64,000 nt of DNA from Fischerella sp. PCC 9431 (GCF_000447295.1 NZ_KE650771.1:3545964-3609963); one strand, 5' to 3'. Positions 27,947 through 37,862 are shown, counted from the stretch's first letter. The notes: a model not told the origin generated them from the letters alone. Translations and numbers: made by a program.

Positions 27947-28600
27947 TCATTCTTCATCAATGCAATTAGGTATACCTAGTACGGAACAAGGGAAATTATA
28001 GCCAAGTTGTTGCACAATCGGATGTTTGGCTGATTTACAACCTAAAAATAATATAGTTGCAGCTTCTGATTCAACTACTTTTTTTAGTTCATCGGCTATA
28101 CAGCCAAACCGCAAATGAGCTTTAAAATAACTCTGCCATTCTTCAGCAAGACAACGTGCTTGCCATAATATTCTTTCTGCTTGTGCAAACTTATTTGTTT
28201 GAGTTAAGACAGGAGTTTGAACATTTTTAGATGGTAGACTGATTGGGCAATATGTTGGAAACTGATCAAAAGATTCACTTGTTTTAAATTCCTGTGTTGG
28301 CAAAATATCAAAAAAATCATTTGTTTGGTATTCTTCTAACACGTAGACAGCTTGAACTAAAACATGTGAATTTGTGGCTAAACGTGTTTGATGAGCCATC
28401 AACAAGCTAATATCCAACGCAGTGTGACTGTTAGGAGAACTGTTATAACCAACTATAAAATTGATTTTTTTGGTGGATTCGGCTTGTTCTGAAAAGGATG
28501 TTATTGGGTTGCAGTGCAATAACATTTGCTCAATTAAGTCATCTCTATTGATCGCGTCTTGCAAACGCACTAACATGGGTTTGATATTCACAGCATTCAC
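27947..28600 (-). CDS. Universal stress protein-like protein
   Basis: 217 residues with a split UspA fold: the first strand INFIVGYNSSPNSHTALDIS with LMAHQT helix (residues ~46-75), then a long low-complexity insertion, then LRFGCIADELKKVVESEAAT and ILFLGCKSA at the C-terminus. The ATP-binding GXXG(9X)G(S/T) motif of the ATP-binding subclass is not evident. It is probably a stress-responsive regulatory partner; neighbouring ion permeases often carry such partners. Confidence 0.7.
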   Translation of the reverse strand: MNAVNIKPMLVRLQDAINRDDLIEQMLLHCNPITSFSEQAESTKKINFIVGYNSSPNSHTALDISLLMAHQTRLATNSHVLVQAVYVLEEYQTNDFFDILPTQEFKTSESFDQFPTYCPISLPSKNVQTPVLTQTNKFAQAERILWQARCLAEEWQSYFKAHLRFGCIADELKKVVESEAATILFLGCKSAKHPIVQQLGYNFPCSVLGIPNCIDEE

Positions 28601-28735
28601 TTCTTTGCAATCAAAATTGGACGTTGGTAGCTGGATGTTACTTGTTGGCAGTTACTTGTGAGTAAGTAAAAATTACTCATACCAAACAATAAACAAGATT
28701 CAGCAAACTACTACCTACTATTTACTAACAAATAA

Positions 28736-29572
28736 TTATTCATCAGTCGTAAAATTCCGCTCCAGGAAATTTAGTGCATAATTGCGGAGTTCGTAGTACT
28801 CTTTTGAGTTTCGCATCTCGGCGCGATCGCGTGGATGTGGAAAAGGTACTTCTAGAATCTCTCCAATTTTAGCAGATGGGCCATTAGTCATTAAAACAAT
28901 GCGATCGGACATATAAATAGCCTCATCAACATCGTGAGTAATCATCATTACGGCTTGACGATTATTTTCCCAAATATCTAAAACTTGGCGCTGTAATTTT
29001 CCACGAGTTAAAGCATCTAAAGCACCGAAAGGTTCATCCATTAATAACATCTTTGGTCTAATTGCTAAAGCTCTAGCAATCCCAACCCTTTGTTTCATTC
29101 CTCCAGAAATTTCATCAGGATATTTATCTGCTGCCGCAGTCAAATTTACCATTGCTAAATGTTCGTTAACAATACTTATTTTTTCTGCACGATTAGCATC
29201 TTTGAGTACTTCATCCACAGCCAAGCGGATATTTTCTTTTACTGTTAACCAAGGTAGCAATGAATAGTGTTGGAAAACCATCATGCGTTCTGCACCAGGT
29301 TTACGAATTTCTTTGCCATCAAGTCGTACAGAACCAGCAGTTGCTTTTTCCAAACCAGCAACTATTTTTAGCAGTGTTGATTTACCACAACCAGAATGAC
29401 CAATTACAGAAATATATTCATCTTCGCCGACTGTGAGATTGACATTATCTAAGACGACAAACTCACCATTGCCATTTGTGGGATAAGACTTGACTAGATT
29501 TTCGATTTCTAAAAATGGAGTTTGATAAAATATTTCTTTATCAATCATAGAAAATGAAGTAGATTTAGTCAT
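28736..29572 (-). CDS. ABC transporter ATPase, nitrate/cyanate/bicarbonate class (NrtD/CynD type)
   Basis: A 278-residue ATPase. Walker A GHSGCGKST, Q-loop VFQHYSLLPW, signature ISGGMKQRVGIARALA, Walker B LLMDEPFGALD, and switch His in MITHDVDEA. The C-terminal HPRDRAEMRNSKEYYELRNY is typical of NrtD/CmpD. It powers import by the permease and binding protein encoded just upstream on the same strand. There is no NrtC-type fused ATPase in the set, which matches the CynABD layout. Confidence 0.92.
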   Translation of the reverse strand: MTKSTSFSMIDKEIFYQTPFLEIENLVKSYPTNGNGEFVVLDNVNLTVGEDEYISVIGHSGCGKSTLLKIVAGLEKATAGSVRLDGKEIRKPGAERMMVFQHYSLLPWLTVKENIRLAVDEVLKDANRAEKISIVNEHLAMVNLTAAADKYPDEISGGMKQRVGIARALAIRPKMLLMDEPFGALDALTRGKLQRQVLDIWENNRQAVMMITHDVDEAIYMSDRIVLMTNGPSAKIGEILEVPFPHPRDRAEMRNSKEYYELRNYALNFLERNFTTDE

Positions 29573-29697
29573 AAGTAAGCTCCAAAAATTTAGGAGAAAT
29601 TTGATAATTTCAGCAAGAAACGAGCAGATTTTGTATTCGCAAATACTCGAATTTATCTGGGAAATCCTACTCTGTAGTGATTAAAACTACAAGTCAA

Positions 29698-31149
29698 TCA
29701 AGACATATAGAAACGCGTAGGAGCATTGGCTCTAATTTCAAAACTGTTGAGATACCCTACAGGATCACTGGGATCAAAACCCTTATTGTCGATAAATACT
29801 TCTGGTGATTCGACTTTATAATCATCCTTTGGGGACTCAATACCCATTTCTGCGGCAATATCTCGATAAAGGTCTGTTCTCCAGGCTTTTGCTGCTAATT
29901 GATCAGCATTTTTGGGAAATTCCTTAATTTGTCCCCAACGAGCAGCTTGAGTCATCAACCAAATACTTTTAGATCTCCACAAGAATGTAGAGTTTTCACC
30001 AGGTTGTTTGGGAATATTATCTGGAATGTCAAAGAAAATAGTGTTATCAGCTGCTTTGATTGTGCGATCTTTGCCATCAAAACCACCATAATTGTAATTA
30101 CCGAGAATTGCGGGGCCTGTAAACTTGGTGATTGGCGCACCTGGTTTTTTGGGTTTAGCACCTGTAAATGAGCGTTCTGTGAGTAGTTGTGCAACTTCTT
30201 GGTGGTTTTCAGGTTTGCTGCAATATTGACAAGCTTCAATCATCGCTTTCACAAGAGAACGATAGGTTTTTGGGTAGTTGTCAATAAAAGATTGCATTAC
30301 CCCTAACAATCGATCTGGGTGTCCTAGCCAAACTTCTTTACCTTGAGCGAAGGTAAATCCGACACCTTCATTGCCAGTAATTGCCCGTGTATTCCAAGGT
30401 TCGGCAACCATGTAAGCTTGCATTGCACCAATCCGCACGTTAGTCACCATCTGCGGTGGAGGAACAATGATCACACGAAACTCTTTAAAAGGATCGACAC
30501 CAGCAGCAGCAGATACGTAGCGGATAAAGTATTCGTAAATAGCAGAACTAAGTACTACCGCCCAGACTTTGCGCTCTGGTGGCTGCTTGTCAAAGTAGTT
30601 TCTAAAATCACGACCGAAGGCTTCCAAAGCGCGATCGCCATATTGTTGTTTGTATTCATACCAAGGACGCAGCCCAAAATCCCACATGGCTTTGTTCATT
30701 GTCATCGCGTTACCGTGGCGGTGAATGGTCATCGCTGCACATAGGGGAGCATGACGTGCGCCTTCCGCACCAATTCTGGCGTTAGTAACAGCACCAGATA
30801 CCACAGGCGAAGCATCAAGGCGACCAAAAATTAAACCATCGCGGGATGTAGCCCAACTTGCTTCCCGGTTGAGTGTGACATTCAACCCATATTTGCGGAA
30901 AAAACCTTTTTTCCAAGCGATCGCAAAAGGCGCACAGTCGTTAACAGGAACGTAACCAACAGTAATATCTGGTTTTTCTAATGTTCCGGGATTGACTACA
31001 GGTTTAATAGCAGCAGCTTCTTCCGTCAATCCTTTAGCAGAGCGATTTCCTGAGATTGCACAGGAAGACAGTACCATTCCTGCTGCTGTTGCTCCTATTC
31101 CTTTAATAAAGTCTCGTCGATGCCAATAATTTTGGTCGGCGTTACTCAT
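29698..31149 (-). CDS. Solute-binding lipoprotein of NrtA/CmpA/CynA family
   Basis: 483 residues. A twin-arginine signal (RRDFIKGIGATAAGMVLSSC) ends in a lipobox cysteine, so it is exported folded and lipid-anchored. The domain has DITVGYVPVNDCAPFAIAWK, RLDASPVVSGAV and MQAYMVAEPWNTRAI, typical of binding proteins for nitrate, bicarbonate or cyanate. ATG 31149 (MSNADQNYW) has GGAG six bases upstream; a GTG at 31161 is less likely. The ligand is not determined; the three-gene set without NrtC favours cyanate, but no cyanase gene is in the window. Confidence 0.88.
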   Translation of the reverse strand: MSNADQNYWHRRDFIKGIGATAAGMVLSSCAISGNRSAKGLTEEAAAIKPVVNPGTLEKPDITVGYVPVNDCAPFAIAWKKGFFRKYGLNVTLNREASWATSRDGLIFGRLDASPVVSGAVTNARIGAEGARHAPLCAAMTIHRHGNAMTMNKAMWDFGLRPWYEYKQQYGDRALEAFGRDFRNYFDKQPPERKVWAVVLSSAIYEYFIRYVSAAAGVDPFKEFRVIIVPPPQMVTNVRIGAMQAYMVAEPWNTRAITGNEGVGFTFAQGKEVWLGHPDRLLGVMQSFIDNYPKTYRSLVKAMIEACQYCSKPENHQEVAQLLTERSFTGAKPKKPGAPITKFTGPAILGNYNYGGFDGKDRTIKAADNTIFFDIPDNIPKQPGENSTFLWRSKSIWLMTQAARWGQIKEFPKNADQLAAKAWRTDLYRDIAAEMGIESPKDDYKVESPEVFIDNKGFDPSDPVGYLNSFEIRANAPTRFYMS

Positions 31150-31293
31150 GGTCCGCTCCACTGGTTATTAGTTATTCTTAGCCAACCTCACGCCTAAATA
31201 TTGGTTTTAGGCTGCGTTTTTAGCACAATAATTGACGTCAAAATCAGGCGTTTTTGCTAATTTGGCGGCTATATATGCCAATTTTTACTTCTC

Positions 31294-32145
31294 TTAATTT
31301 GAAGTTCTCGGACGATGAGTTACTAATTCTTGAAGTTTGCCCACAGCATAATCAAGAATTAACCCAGTTAAGCCAATTACCAACACAGCAAGAAACACAG
31401 AACTCAAATTTAAACGGCTCCATTCATCCCAAACAAAAAAGCCGATACCAATGCCGCCTGTTAACATTTCCACCGCCACAATTACTAACCAAGCAATTCC
31501 TAAACTAATTCGTAAACCTGTAAAAATGTACGGCAAACTTGCAGGCAAAATAATCTTAGTAATCTGTCGCCAACGGGGCATTTCTAACACTTGCGCGACA
31601 TCTAAATAATCTTTAGAAACGCTAGAAACGCCTAAAGCAGTGTTAATAATTGTCGGCCACAAAGAAGTTATAAAAATCACAAAAATTGCTGAAGGATCCG
31701 CCAAATTAAATATGGCTAAAGCAATAGGTAACCAAGCTAGGGGTGACACAGGTTTAAAAATCTGAATTATCGGATTTATTGCTAGCATTGCCGATCGCGA
31801 CATGCCAATCAGAAAGCCTACAGGAATTGCCACCACAGCACCCAATAAAAAACCCAACAAAACCCGTCTGATACTTGCGAGTAACAACCAACCAATTCCC
31901 AAATTCCCCGGTCCCCGTTGGTAGAAAGGGTTGAGTATGTAATCCAAATTAGCAACCAGTGCTTCTGGGGGAGTAGGCATCAATTCGTGGTTCGCCAACG
32001 CGATCGCCCACCACAACAGGATAATTCCCAAGAATCCCAAAGCAGGATACAAGACTACATCCTTGAGAACTAAAGGTTTTCCCTTTTTCCAAGCAGTTTG
32101 CCCAGCGACTGCAAATATTGCAGCCAGATTCAATTGAAATATCAT
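31294..32145 (-). CDS. ABC transporter permease, NrtB/CmpB/CynB type
   Basis: 283 residues with about six spans. The coupling loop is LDVAQVLEMPRWRQITKIIL with PASLPYIFTGLRISLGIAWL, the EAA-type motif of this family. The start is set at ATG 32145 (MIFQLNLAA), with GAGG upstream; a longer frame to 32202 adds a Cys-rich non-hydrophobic tail unlike the family. It is the first gene of the transport unit, so the order is permease, binding protein, ATPase, unlike the usual binding protein first. Confidence 0.88.
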   Translation of the reverse strand: MIFQLNLAAIFAVAGQTAWKKGKPLVLKDVVLYPALGFLGIILLWWAIALANHELMPTPPEALVANLDYILNPFYQRGPGNLGIGWLLLASIRRVLLGFLLGAVVAIPVGFLIGMSRSAMLAINPIIQIFKPVSPLAWLPIALAIFNLADPSAIFVIFITSLWPTIINTALGVSSVSKDYLDVAQVLEMPRWRQITKIILPASLPYIFTGLRISLGIAWLVIVAVEMLTGGIGIGFFVWDEWSRLNLSSVFLAVLVIGLTGLILDYAVGKLQELVTHRPRTSN

Positions 32146-32613
32146 TCGATGCAACCTCAACAGAGTCAAGCAGGTACAAGAAACCTGAGCAGTACCAGCC
32201 AAGGAAGCTGATGAGGTTAAACATAAAAAAATGCTGCCTCTTCAGTCTCCTCTCAATGCCTACGAAGTTAGCTGACGGGCTAGGACTGAGAGATGTCCTT
32301 CTCATTTGAGATACGCCCCAAAAAATGGTTCCTCCGCTCCAGCGTTAGCGTTGTTATTAGCTAGATTAGGCTGACTTACTCTACTTAAGAAACTAAAGTA
32401 ACATATATTTCTTTATATTGTATATCTATCTCAAGGTAAATATGATTATTGATTATTAAGTTCAGTGTTACAAAACGTAATTGAGTTATTAGCAGAAATT
32501 CTATCAGTAAAATTTATGTTGACAAAGCCAATGTTGGGAAAAAAACCGACTTTACTAGTATTGAACATCCTTGTACAATATGCCGACAAAAAGCAATATT
32601 TGCAAGATTGAAG
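32146..32613. other. Divergent promoter region between two ABC transporter genes
   Basis: No gene. I looked for an NtcA site (GTA-N8-TAC) and found only an imperfect GTA-N8-TAT at ~32437. A TTGACA at 32519-32524 could be a -35 element for the downstream binding protein gene. Confidence 0.35.
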
Positions 32614-33516
32614 ATGTATAAAAATCTGGCGGCAATAACTACCTTGAGTCTCTTGTTAACAACATTCACACCTGCGATCGCTCATGCTGAAACAGTGATG
32701 GAAAAAGTATCACGGACGGGAGTATTAACAGCAGGGACTAGCAAAGATGCAATTCCCTTTGCCTACACCAATAATCAGGGACAATTGGTTGGTTATTCCG
32801 TAGATATGTTGAATCTGGTCAAAGAACAATTAGAAAAGGAACTGGGAAAAAAAATTCAATTGCAATTGGTAACAGTGACACCAGGAGAACGGATTCCAAA
32901 AATTATCAATGGACAAGTGGATATTGTTTGTGATGCTAGCAGTTTTACCTGGGAACGGGATAAAAAAGTAGATTTTTCACTGAGTTATGGTGCTACAGGT
33001 ACTCAATTATTAGTCAAAAAAGGCAGCAATTTAGGTTCTCCTCAGTCTTTAATCGGTAAACGTGTTGGTGTACTGAGCCAAACTACCAATGAATTCGCAC
33101 TCAAGCGAGTTCAACCTCAAGCAAAACTAGTTTTCTTAAAAGATCGAGCAGCAGGATATACTGCTTTGCAACAGGGGAAAATCGATGCTTTTGCATCAGA
33201 TAGTATTTTGTTAGAAGGATGGTTAGGAACAACGAAAAACGCGGATGCTTTTCAATTAGTACCAGATCGCCCTTACTCTAGAGAAGGTATTGCATGTATG
33301 GTTCCTGAGAATAATTCTAGATTTCTAGACTCAGTTAACTATACTCTCTACAAGTTTATGCAAGGATTCGTGGACGGGAACAAACGCAATGTTAGTATCT
33401 TTGATCGCTGGTTTGGTTCTAATGGTGTAGTTTTTCTGAACAATGATTTACGTGATTTAGCAGTTGAAACTATGCAAATCATGATTGAATCGCGCGAAGA
33501 GATCCCTCAAAATTAA
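32614..33516 (+). CDS. Amino-acid-type ABC transporter binding protein (family 3)
   Basis: 300 residues with a Sec signal peptide (MYKNLAAITTLSLLLTTFTP, cleavage likely after AHA). The mature part has RTGVLTAGTSKDAIPFAYTN, then DIVCDASSFTWERDKKVDFS and GKRVGVLSQTTNEFAL, typical of glutamate/aspartate or polar amino acid binding proteins. No permease or ATPase gene is adjacent, so it must work with proteins encoded elsewhere. ATG 32614 is preferred over the TTG six bases upstream. Confidence 0.9.
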   Translation: MYKNLAAITTLSLLLTTFTPAIAHAETVMEKVSRTGVLTAGTSKDAIPFAYTNNQGQLVGYSVDMLNLVKEQLEKELGKKIQLQLVTVTPGERIPKIINGQVDIVCDASSFTWERDKKVDFSLSYGATGTQLLVKKGSNLGSPQSLIGKRVGVLSQTTNEFALKRVQPQAKLVFLKDRAAGYTALQQGKIDAFASDSILLEGWLGTTKNADAFQLVPDRPYSREGIACMVPENNSRFLDSVNYTLYKFMQGFVDGNKRNVSIFDRWFGSNGVVFLNNDLRDLAVETMQIMIESREEIPQN

Positions 33517-33547
33517 ATAAGCAGGGCTAAAAGCCCTTACTACAAAC

Positions 33548-33577
33548 AACCTTGACATTAACATTAATGTCAAGGTT
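33548..33577. terminator. Palindrome after the amino-acid binding protein gene
   Basis: Near-perfect palindrome with AACCTTGACATTAA against its complement and a 2-base centre. There is no T-run. It sits 30 bases after the stop. Confidence 0.5.
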
Positions 33578-33707
33578 TAGCGTAAGAGAGTCGATTAGTA
33601 TTGACCGATAGTTCCTCCCAAGGTACAAGCCTCTAATCCCCAAATTGAGGGTTAAGGGGAGGTCAATCCAAAATCTAAAATCCAAAATCCAAAATTGGTT
33701 GACTCTC

Positions 33708-35813
33708 ATGCTTTATCCAGAACGGTTGCATCAACTTACCAAAGAACATGCAGATACTGTAGCAGCCCTTGTGTGTGGGTTGTTTTTATTTTGCGGATGG
33801 TTCGCCTTACACCTTGGGTTTTTGGGATGGGCGTTGTTGCTGTTACCCATCGCCTATGTGATTGGTGGTTACGAAAGCGCCCGTGAGGGACTCACAACCC
33901 TGATCAAAGAAAAAGAACTGGATGTAGATTTGCTGATGATAGTGGCGGCGCTTGGTGCAGCTGGGCTGGGTTTATGGCGAAGAGAATATTACTTAATAAT
34001 CGATGGGGCGATTTTGATTCTCATCTTTGCGATTAGTGGCGCCCTAGAAGGTTATGCAATGCGGCGAACTGAACGCAGTATCCAAAGTTTGATGAGCTTA
34101 ACACAGGATACAGCCAGGGTTGTGCGTCAAGATAAAGAAGAAGTCATTACGATCGCGCAGTTACAATTAGGAGATGAAATCATTGTCAAGCCAGGAGAGT
34201 TAATTCCTACAGATGCGGTAATTATCGAAGGTTACAGTACTCTCAACCAAGCTGCAATTACAGGCGAGTCTTTACCTATTGAGAAAACAGTCGGTGATGA
34301 AGTATTTGCAGGTACGCTAAACGGCTATGGGGCGCTGAAATTAAAACTACATCAACCACCGGAAAGTAGTTTGATTCAACGGGTGATTCGTTTAGTACAG
34401 CAAGCACAAACAGAAACACCTCCCTCTCAACAGTTTATTGAACGATTTGAACGAGGATATGCACGGGTAATTGTGCTTGCTGGCGTGCTGCTGTTGATTT
34501 TGCCACCATTCCTTGGATATTGGGACTGGGAAACATCGATTTATCGGGCTTTGACTTTTTTGGTAGTGGCTTCTCCCTGTGCATTAATGGCTGCAATTAT
34601 GCCAACCTTACTTTCGGGGATTGCGAACGGGGCCAAACAGGGAATTTTGTTTAAAAATGGTTCTCAATTAGAAATGATGGGGAAAGTCCGAGCGATCGCT
34701 TTTGACAAAACTGGTACTCTCACAACAGGAATCTTAGAAGTCTGTGAAGTCATCCCCACTAGTGAATATACAAAAGATGATGTATTAAAAGCTGCTGCTT
34801 CTGTAGAATCTCGTTCCGAACATCCCCTTGGTGAAGCAATTGTCAAAGCTGCAAAAAACCTGGATTGGACAGCCGCAACAGAAGTAAAAGCTTTCCCAGG
34901 ACAGGGAATTATTGGTATTGTAAATAACCAGGAAATAATCGCCGGGAAAGATGATTTTGTCAAAAACTATGTTGTTGATTTACCTCAAAACTTAATTGAG
35001 ATAGCGAGCAAATTCGAGTTACAAGGGAAAACGGTTGTTTGGATAGGAGAAAATGAAGAGGAGACGGGGACAGAGGGACAAGGGGACGCGGGGAAGCGGA
35101 GTAAAGAGGACACGGTGAGACGGAGTAAAGGGGACACGGTGAGACGGAGTCAACAAGACGCCGAGAATGTATCCTCCGCGTCTCCCCCTCTCCCCATCCC
35201 CGTGTCTCCCCCTGACTCTATCACCGCGTCTTCTTCACTCTCCGCTTCATATCAAGTGCTAGGTATTATTGCCATTGCTGATACAGTGCGATCGCAAGCA
35301 GGAACAACTATTTCTCATCTGAAAAAATTGGGAGTTGAGCAAATAGTCATGCTGACTGGAGATAATCAACAGACTGCTGAAAGTGTGGCGCGGGAATTGG
35401 GAGTAGATCGAGTGTATGCAGAGTTATTACCAGAAGATAAACTGCATGTGATTCGCCGTTTACAGCAAGAGTATAAAACAGTCGCTATGGTAGGTGATGG
35501 TATTAACGATGCACCAGCCCTAGCTCAGGCGTCTGTAGGTGTTGCTATGGGGACAGCAGGAAGCGATGTAGCATTAGAAACTGCGGATATTGTCTTGATG
35601 GCAGATAGATTAGAGAAAATCGAAGTAGCGATGCGATTAGGTAAAAGAGCGCAAGCAATAGTAAAACAGAATATTACTATTGCTTTAGGATTTATTGTTT
35701 TACTGTTAATTGGCAACTTTTTGGGTGATATTAACTTACCTATCGGTGTAGTCGGACACGAAGGTTCTACTGTATTAGTTACCCTGAGTGGTTTACGATT
35801 GTTGAAAAATTGA
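33708..35813 (+). CDS. P1B-4 type metal-transporting ATPase
   Basis: 701 residues: transmembrane helices, actuator TGES loop, SPCALMAAIMP in the metal site, phosphorylation motif DKTGTLT (Asp ~333), GDGINDAPALAQ hinge and a final HEGSTVLVTLSGLRLL. SPC in place of CPC with HEG(S/G)T marks the P1B-4 subclass (CoaT/CzcP/PfeT), which exports Co, Zn, Fe or related divalent ions. There is no N-terminal heavy-metal domain. ATG 33708 is chosen because the frame upstream to 33645 is encoded by an intergenic AAATCCAAAATCC repeat. Residues ~451-515 derive from a dispersed repeat inserted in frame between nucleotide-binding and phosphorylation parts. Confidence 0.93.
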   Translation: MLYPERLHQLTKEHADTVAALVCGLFLFCGWFALHLGFLGWALLLLPIAYVIGGYESAREGLTTLIKEKELDVDLLMIVAALGAAGLGLWRREYYLIIDGAILILIFAISGALEGYAMRRTERSIQSLMSLTQDTARVVRQDKEEVITIAQLQLGDEIIVKPGELIPTDAVIIEGYSTLNQAAITGESLPIEKTVGDEVFAGTLNGYGALKLKLHQPPESSLIQRVIRLVQQAQTETPPSQQFIERFERGYARVIVLAGVLLLILPPFLGYWDWETSIYRALTFLVVASPCALMAAIMPTLLSGIANGAKQGILFKNGSQLEMMGKVRAIAFDKTGTLTTGILEVCEVIPTSEYTKDDVLKAAASVESRSEHPLGEAIVKAAKNLDWTAATEVKAFPGQGIIGIVNNQEIIAGKDDFVKNYVVDLPQNLIEIASKFELQGKTVVWIGENEEETGTEGQGDAGKRSKEDTVRRSKGDTVRRSQQDAENVSSASPPLPIPVSPPDSITASSSLSASYQVLGIIAIADTVRSQAGTTISHLKKLGVEQIVMLTGDNQQTAESVARELGVDRVYAELLPEDKLHVIRRLQQEYKTVAMVGDGINDAPALAQASVGVAMGTAGSDVALETADIVLMADRLEKIEVAMRLGKRAQAIVKQNITIALGFIVLLLIGNFLGDINLPIGVVGHEGSTVLVTLSGLRLLKN
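35058..35240 (+). repeat. In-frame repeat copy inside the P1B ATPase gene
   Basis: Contains GACGCGGGG, then GGAGTAAAG-GACACGGTGAGA units, a centre GAGAATGTATCCTCCGCGTC, and a C-rich arm CTCCCCCTCTCCCCATCCCC. It stays open through ~60 codons. The segment 35100-35215 is close to identical with the reverse complement of 42956-43060 in another gene. Confidence 0.85.
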
Positions 35814-37019
35814 TCATTCGACCATTGATTGAATTTTATTCAAATCAACACTAAATTTATTGGCGATCGCCTCAATAACTTTTTGTTCTTTGGGTTTAAT
35901 TTCTCCATCTACTTTGGCAATTCTGTAAGCTTGAACTAACAGTGGTATGGCAAAATCTTGGTTAAGTTGATTTAGAAGTTGCTCCAATGGCTGGGGTGAT
36001 TTGATATTTTGGGCTATTGCTTCTAAAGAAGTTGGACTCAGATTTAAAGCTTGTAACTCTGGCGAAATTTCTTCCCAACTCTTGTCTGGATGTCTGGCGA
36101 GGATCATATGAACCAAGATTTGATCCATCACTGTTTGTTGAGCGATCGCAGTTTCTAAGTAATTTTCGCTTTCTTGCTTGAGTTGTGCTAAAGTTTCTTC
36201 GGAAGTCAGAGATTTGGATTCATCTAGCTTGGCTTCATAAAATCGACAAGCCGCATATCCTAAAGAATAAACCATCGTCGCGTTTGAGCTAGCACCAATC
36301 ACCGCCCCAGCAAAAGGTACATTTCGCAACAAGCCTAAACCTGCTGTTCTCAACAGACGACCACCACCGAAAGCTAAACCAAAAATTGCCAATACTTCAC
36401 CTCTACGGCTTTGATCTTTTAAATCTAACCCATAGGCAGCAGCAATCTCATAAATCATTTCTGACTGCAATTGAGTTGTAGCCGCTAAATCAATTGCCAA
36501 TAGCGCCGCCGCAAATCCTGGTAATATACTGCTTGCAAAGCCTATTCCACCTGCTTTAGCTGCTTTCTCTACCATAATTCGGTGAGCAATTTGGCTAGGT
36601 GACTCATGAGGATGTTCCTGCTGAAGTTGTTTCACCGCAGCTGCGGATTTTTCTAAATCAACATTGTCACTCGCACCAACTAACCAATTGAGATTTAAAA
36701 CGCCAGCTACTCTGCGAATCAGCCAATTCTCGCCCAGACGTTCTGTGACATGTCCTGCTGTATGAGTTGCTTTCTCAATGACGTGTCGTGCTTGCTTGGT
36801 TGCTGCTTCTCCTACCTCAGCAGCTGTTTGTGCAACTGCTTTACTCGCTTCGATAGCAGTGCTACCAGCTACTGTTCCTACTCCTACAGCAGTTCCAGCT
36901 GCACAGCCTAATGTTTCGGCAAAGGATTCTAATAAATTATGCTTATCTTCTTTGATATCGGTAGCGGGTACATTATCTGTTTTTTTATTTTTTGTATCTT
37001 TTTGAGACTTATCTGCCAT
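35814..37019 (-). CDS. EcsC-like protein with TerB-like C-terminus
   Basis: 401 residues. The N-terminal ~100 are charged and then small-residue-rich (GTAVGVGTVAGSTAIEASKA), possibly membrane-associating. A middle part resembles EcsC proteins (FASSILPGFAAALLAIDLAA, TQLQSEMIYEIAAAYGLDL). The last ~60 residues (LLVQAYRIAKVDGEIKPKEQ) look like a TerB/DjlA-type helical domain. Function unknown. It converges on the P1B ATPase gene with adjacent stops and no intergenic space. Confidence 0.75.
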   Translation of the reverse strand: MADKSQKDTKNKKTDNVPATDIKEDKHNLLESFAETLGCAAGTAVGVGTVAGSTAIEASKAVAQTAAEVGEAATKQARHVIEKATHTAGHVTERLGENWLIRRVAGVLNLNWLVGASDNVDLEKSAAAVKQLQQEHPHESPSQIAHRIMVEKAAKAGGIGFASSILPGFAAALLAIDLAATTQLQSEMIYEIAAAYGLDLKDQSRRGEVLAIFGLAFGGGRLLRTAGLGLLRNVPFAGAVIGASSNATMVYSLGYAACRFYEAKLDESKSLTSEETLAQLKQESENYLETAIAQQTVMDQILVHMILARHPDKSWEEISPELQALNLSPTSLEAIAQNIKSPQPLEQLLNQLNQDFAIPLLVQAYRIAKVDGEIKPKEQKVIEAIANKFSVDLNKIQSMVE

Positions 37020-37191
37020 TGCTTGGCACCTTCAATCATATTCCTTCTATCTCAGTTTTAACGGAAGTGCGATCGCCTTTACATCTTTCTCGGAGGATAA
37101 GTCGGTGGTGGAAATTTGGTAGAAATTGAGTATTTTTCTAAGTCACTGATAGAGTGGTTAATAGAGGCTTGATCATAAATAGGTAAGGATA

Positions 37192-37512
37192 ATGACGCTG
37201 CAAGAATTCAAGCAATTAATTGAAAAACAGCAAAAATGTCCTGATTCACTACCAAAAGCTCTCCAAGCATTATGGTTTGACTCTAAAGGTAATTGGGATA
37301 GAGCGCATGAAATAGTTCAAAATGCCAATGACCTTGATAGTGCTTGGGTTCACGCGTACTTACACAGAAAAGAAGGTGATTTGAGCAATGCGCGTTACTG
37401 GTACAGACGTAGTGGGAAACCAGAATTTCACGCAGGATTCGATCAAGAATGGGAGCAAATAGTTGCTGATTTGCTGATAAAGGTGCAAGGATTATGGATG
37501 CCGATGAACTAA
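37192..37512 (+). CDS. Small TPR-like hypothetical protein
   Basis: 106 residues with two or three short helical pairs: [54 protein letters not shown]. It matches a conserved small family found in several bacteria, with no known reaction. The last 19 bases overlap the start of the pentapeptide protein gene in another frame, so the two are translationally linked. Confidence 0.75.
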   Translation: MTLQEFKQLIEKQQKCPDSLPKALQALWFDSKGNWDRAHEIVQNANDLDSAWVHAYLHRKEGDLSNARYWYRRSGKPEFHAGFDQEWEQIVADLLIKVQGLWMPMN

Positions 37513-37862
37513 TACGGCGTTACGCCGCCGGAGAAAGGGATTTTACTGCTGTCAATTTAGCAGGAGCTAAGTTGATCGGAGCATATTTGGTTGGCATTAA
37601 TTTGTATGCAGCAGACTTGAGTAATGCTAACCTGGCTAAAGCTAAACTATGGGGTTCCAATTTAGGTGGAACCAACCTAGCCAAAGCCAATTTAACCAGA
37701 GCTAACCTCAGTTGTGCAAAGTTGATAGAAGCGAATCTGCGTGGAGCTAAACTACATTATACCAAGCTGTTTGGAGCAAATTTAACCGGAGCCTGCTACG
37801 ACGATAGTACCCGATTTTCTTATAGCTTTGATCCACAAAGTCGAAATATGCGAAAAATCTGA
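37494..37862 (+). CDS. Pentapeptide repeat protein
   Basis: 122 residues, about 15 tandem A(D/N)LXX repeats ([39 protein letters not shown] and so on), giving a right-handed quadrilateral beta-helix. A short helical N-terminus ([17 protein letters not shown]) is typical of cyanobacterial members. Function unknown; some members mimic DNA and bind gyrase, but there is no specific sign here. It overlaps the preceding gene. Confidence 0.93.
   Translation: MDADELIRRYAAGERDFTAVNLAGAKLIGAYLVGINLYAADLSNANLAKAKLWGSNLGGTNLAKANLTRANLSCAKLIEANLRGAKLHYTKLFGANLTGACYDDSTRFSYSFDPQSRNMRKI

Noticed and set aside
28736-32145. Firm naming as cynABD
   Set aside because: The layout fits, but no cyanase is present and NrtA, CmpA and CynA cannot be told apart by eye.
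32146-32613. NtcA binding site upstream of the ABC transporter
   Set aside because: No GTA-N8-TAC found; only an imperfect match.
33645-33707. Longer N-terminus for the P1B ATPase
   Set aside because: The extra residues (SIQNLKSKIQN) are encoded by an intergenic AAATCCAAAATCC repeat.
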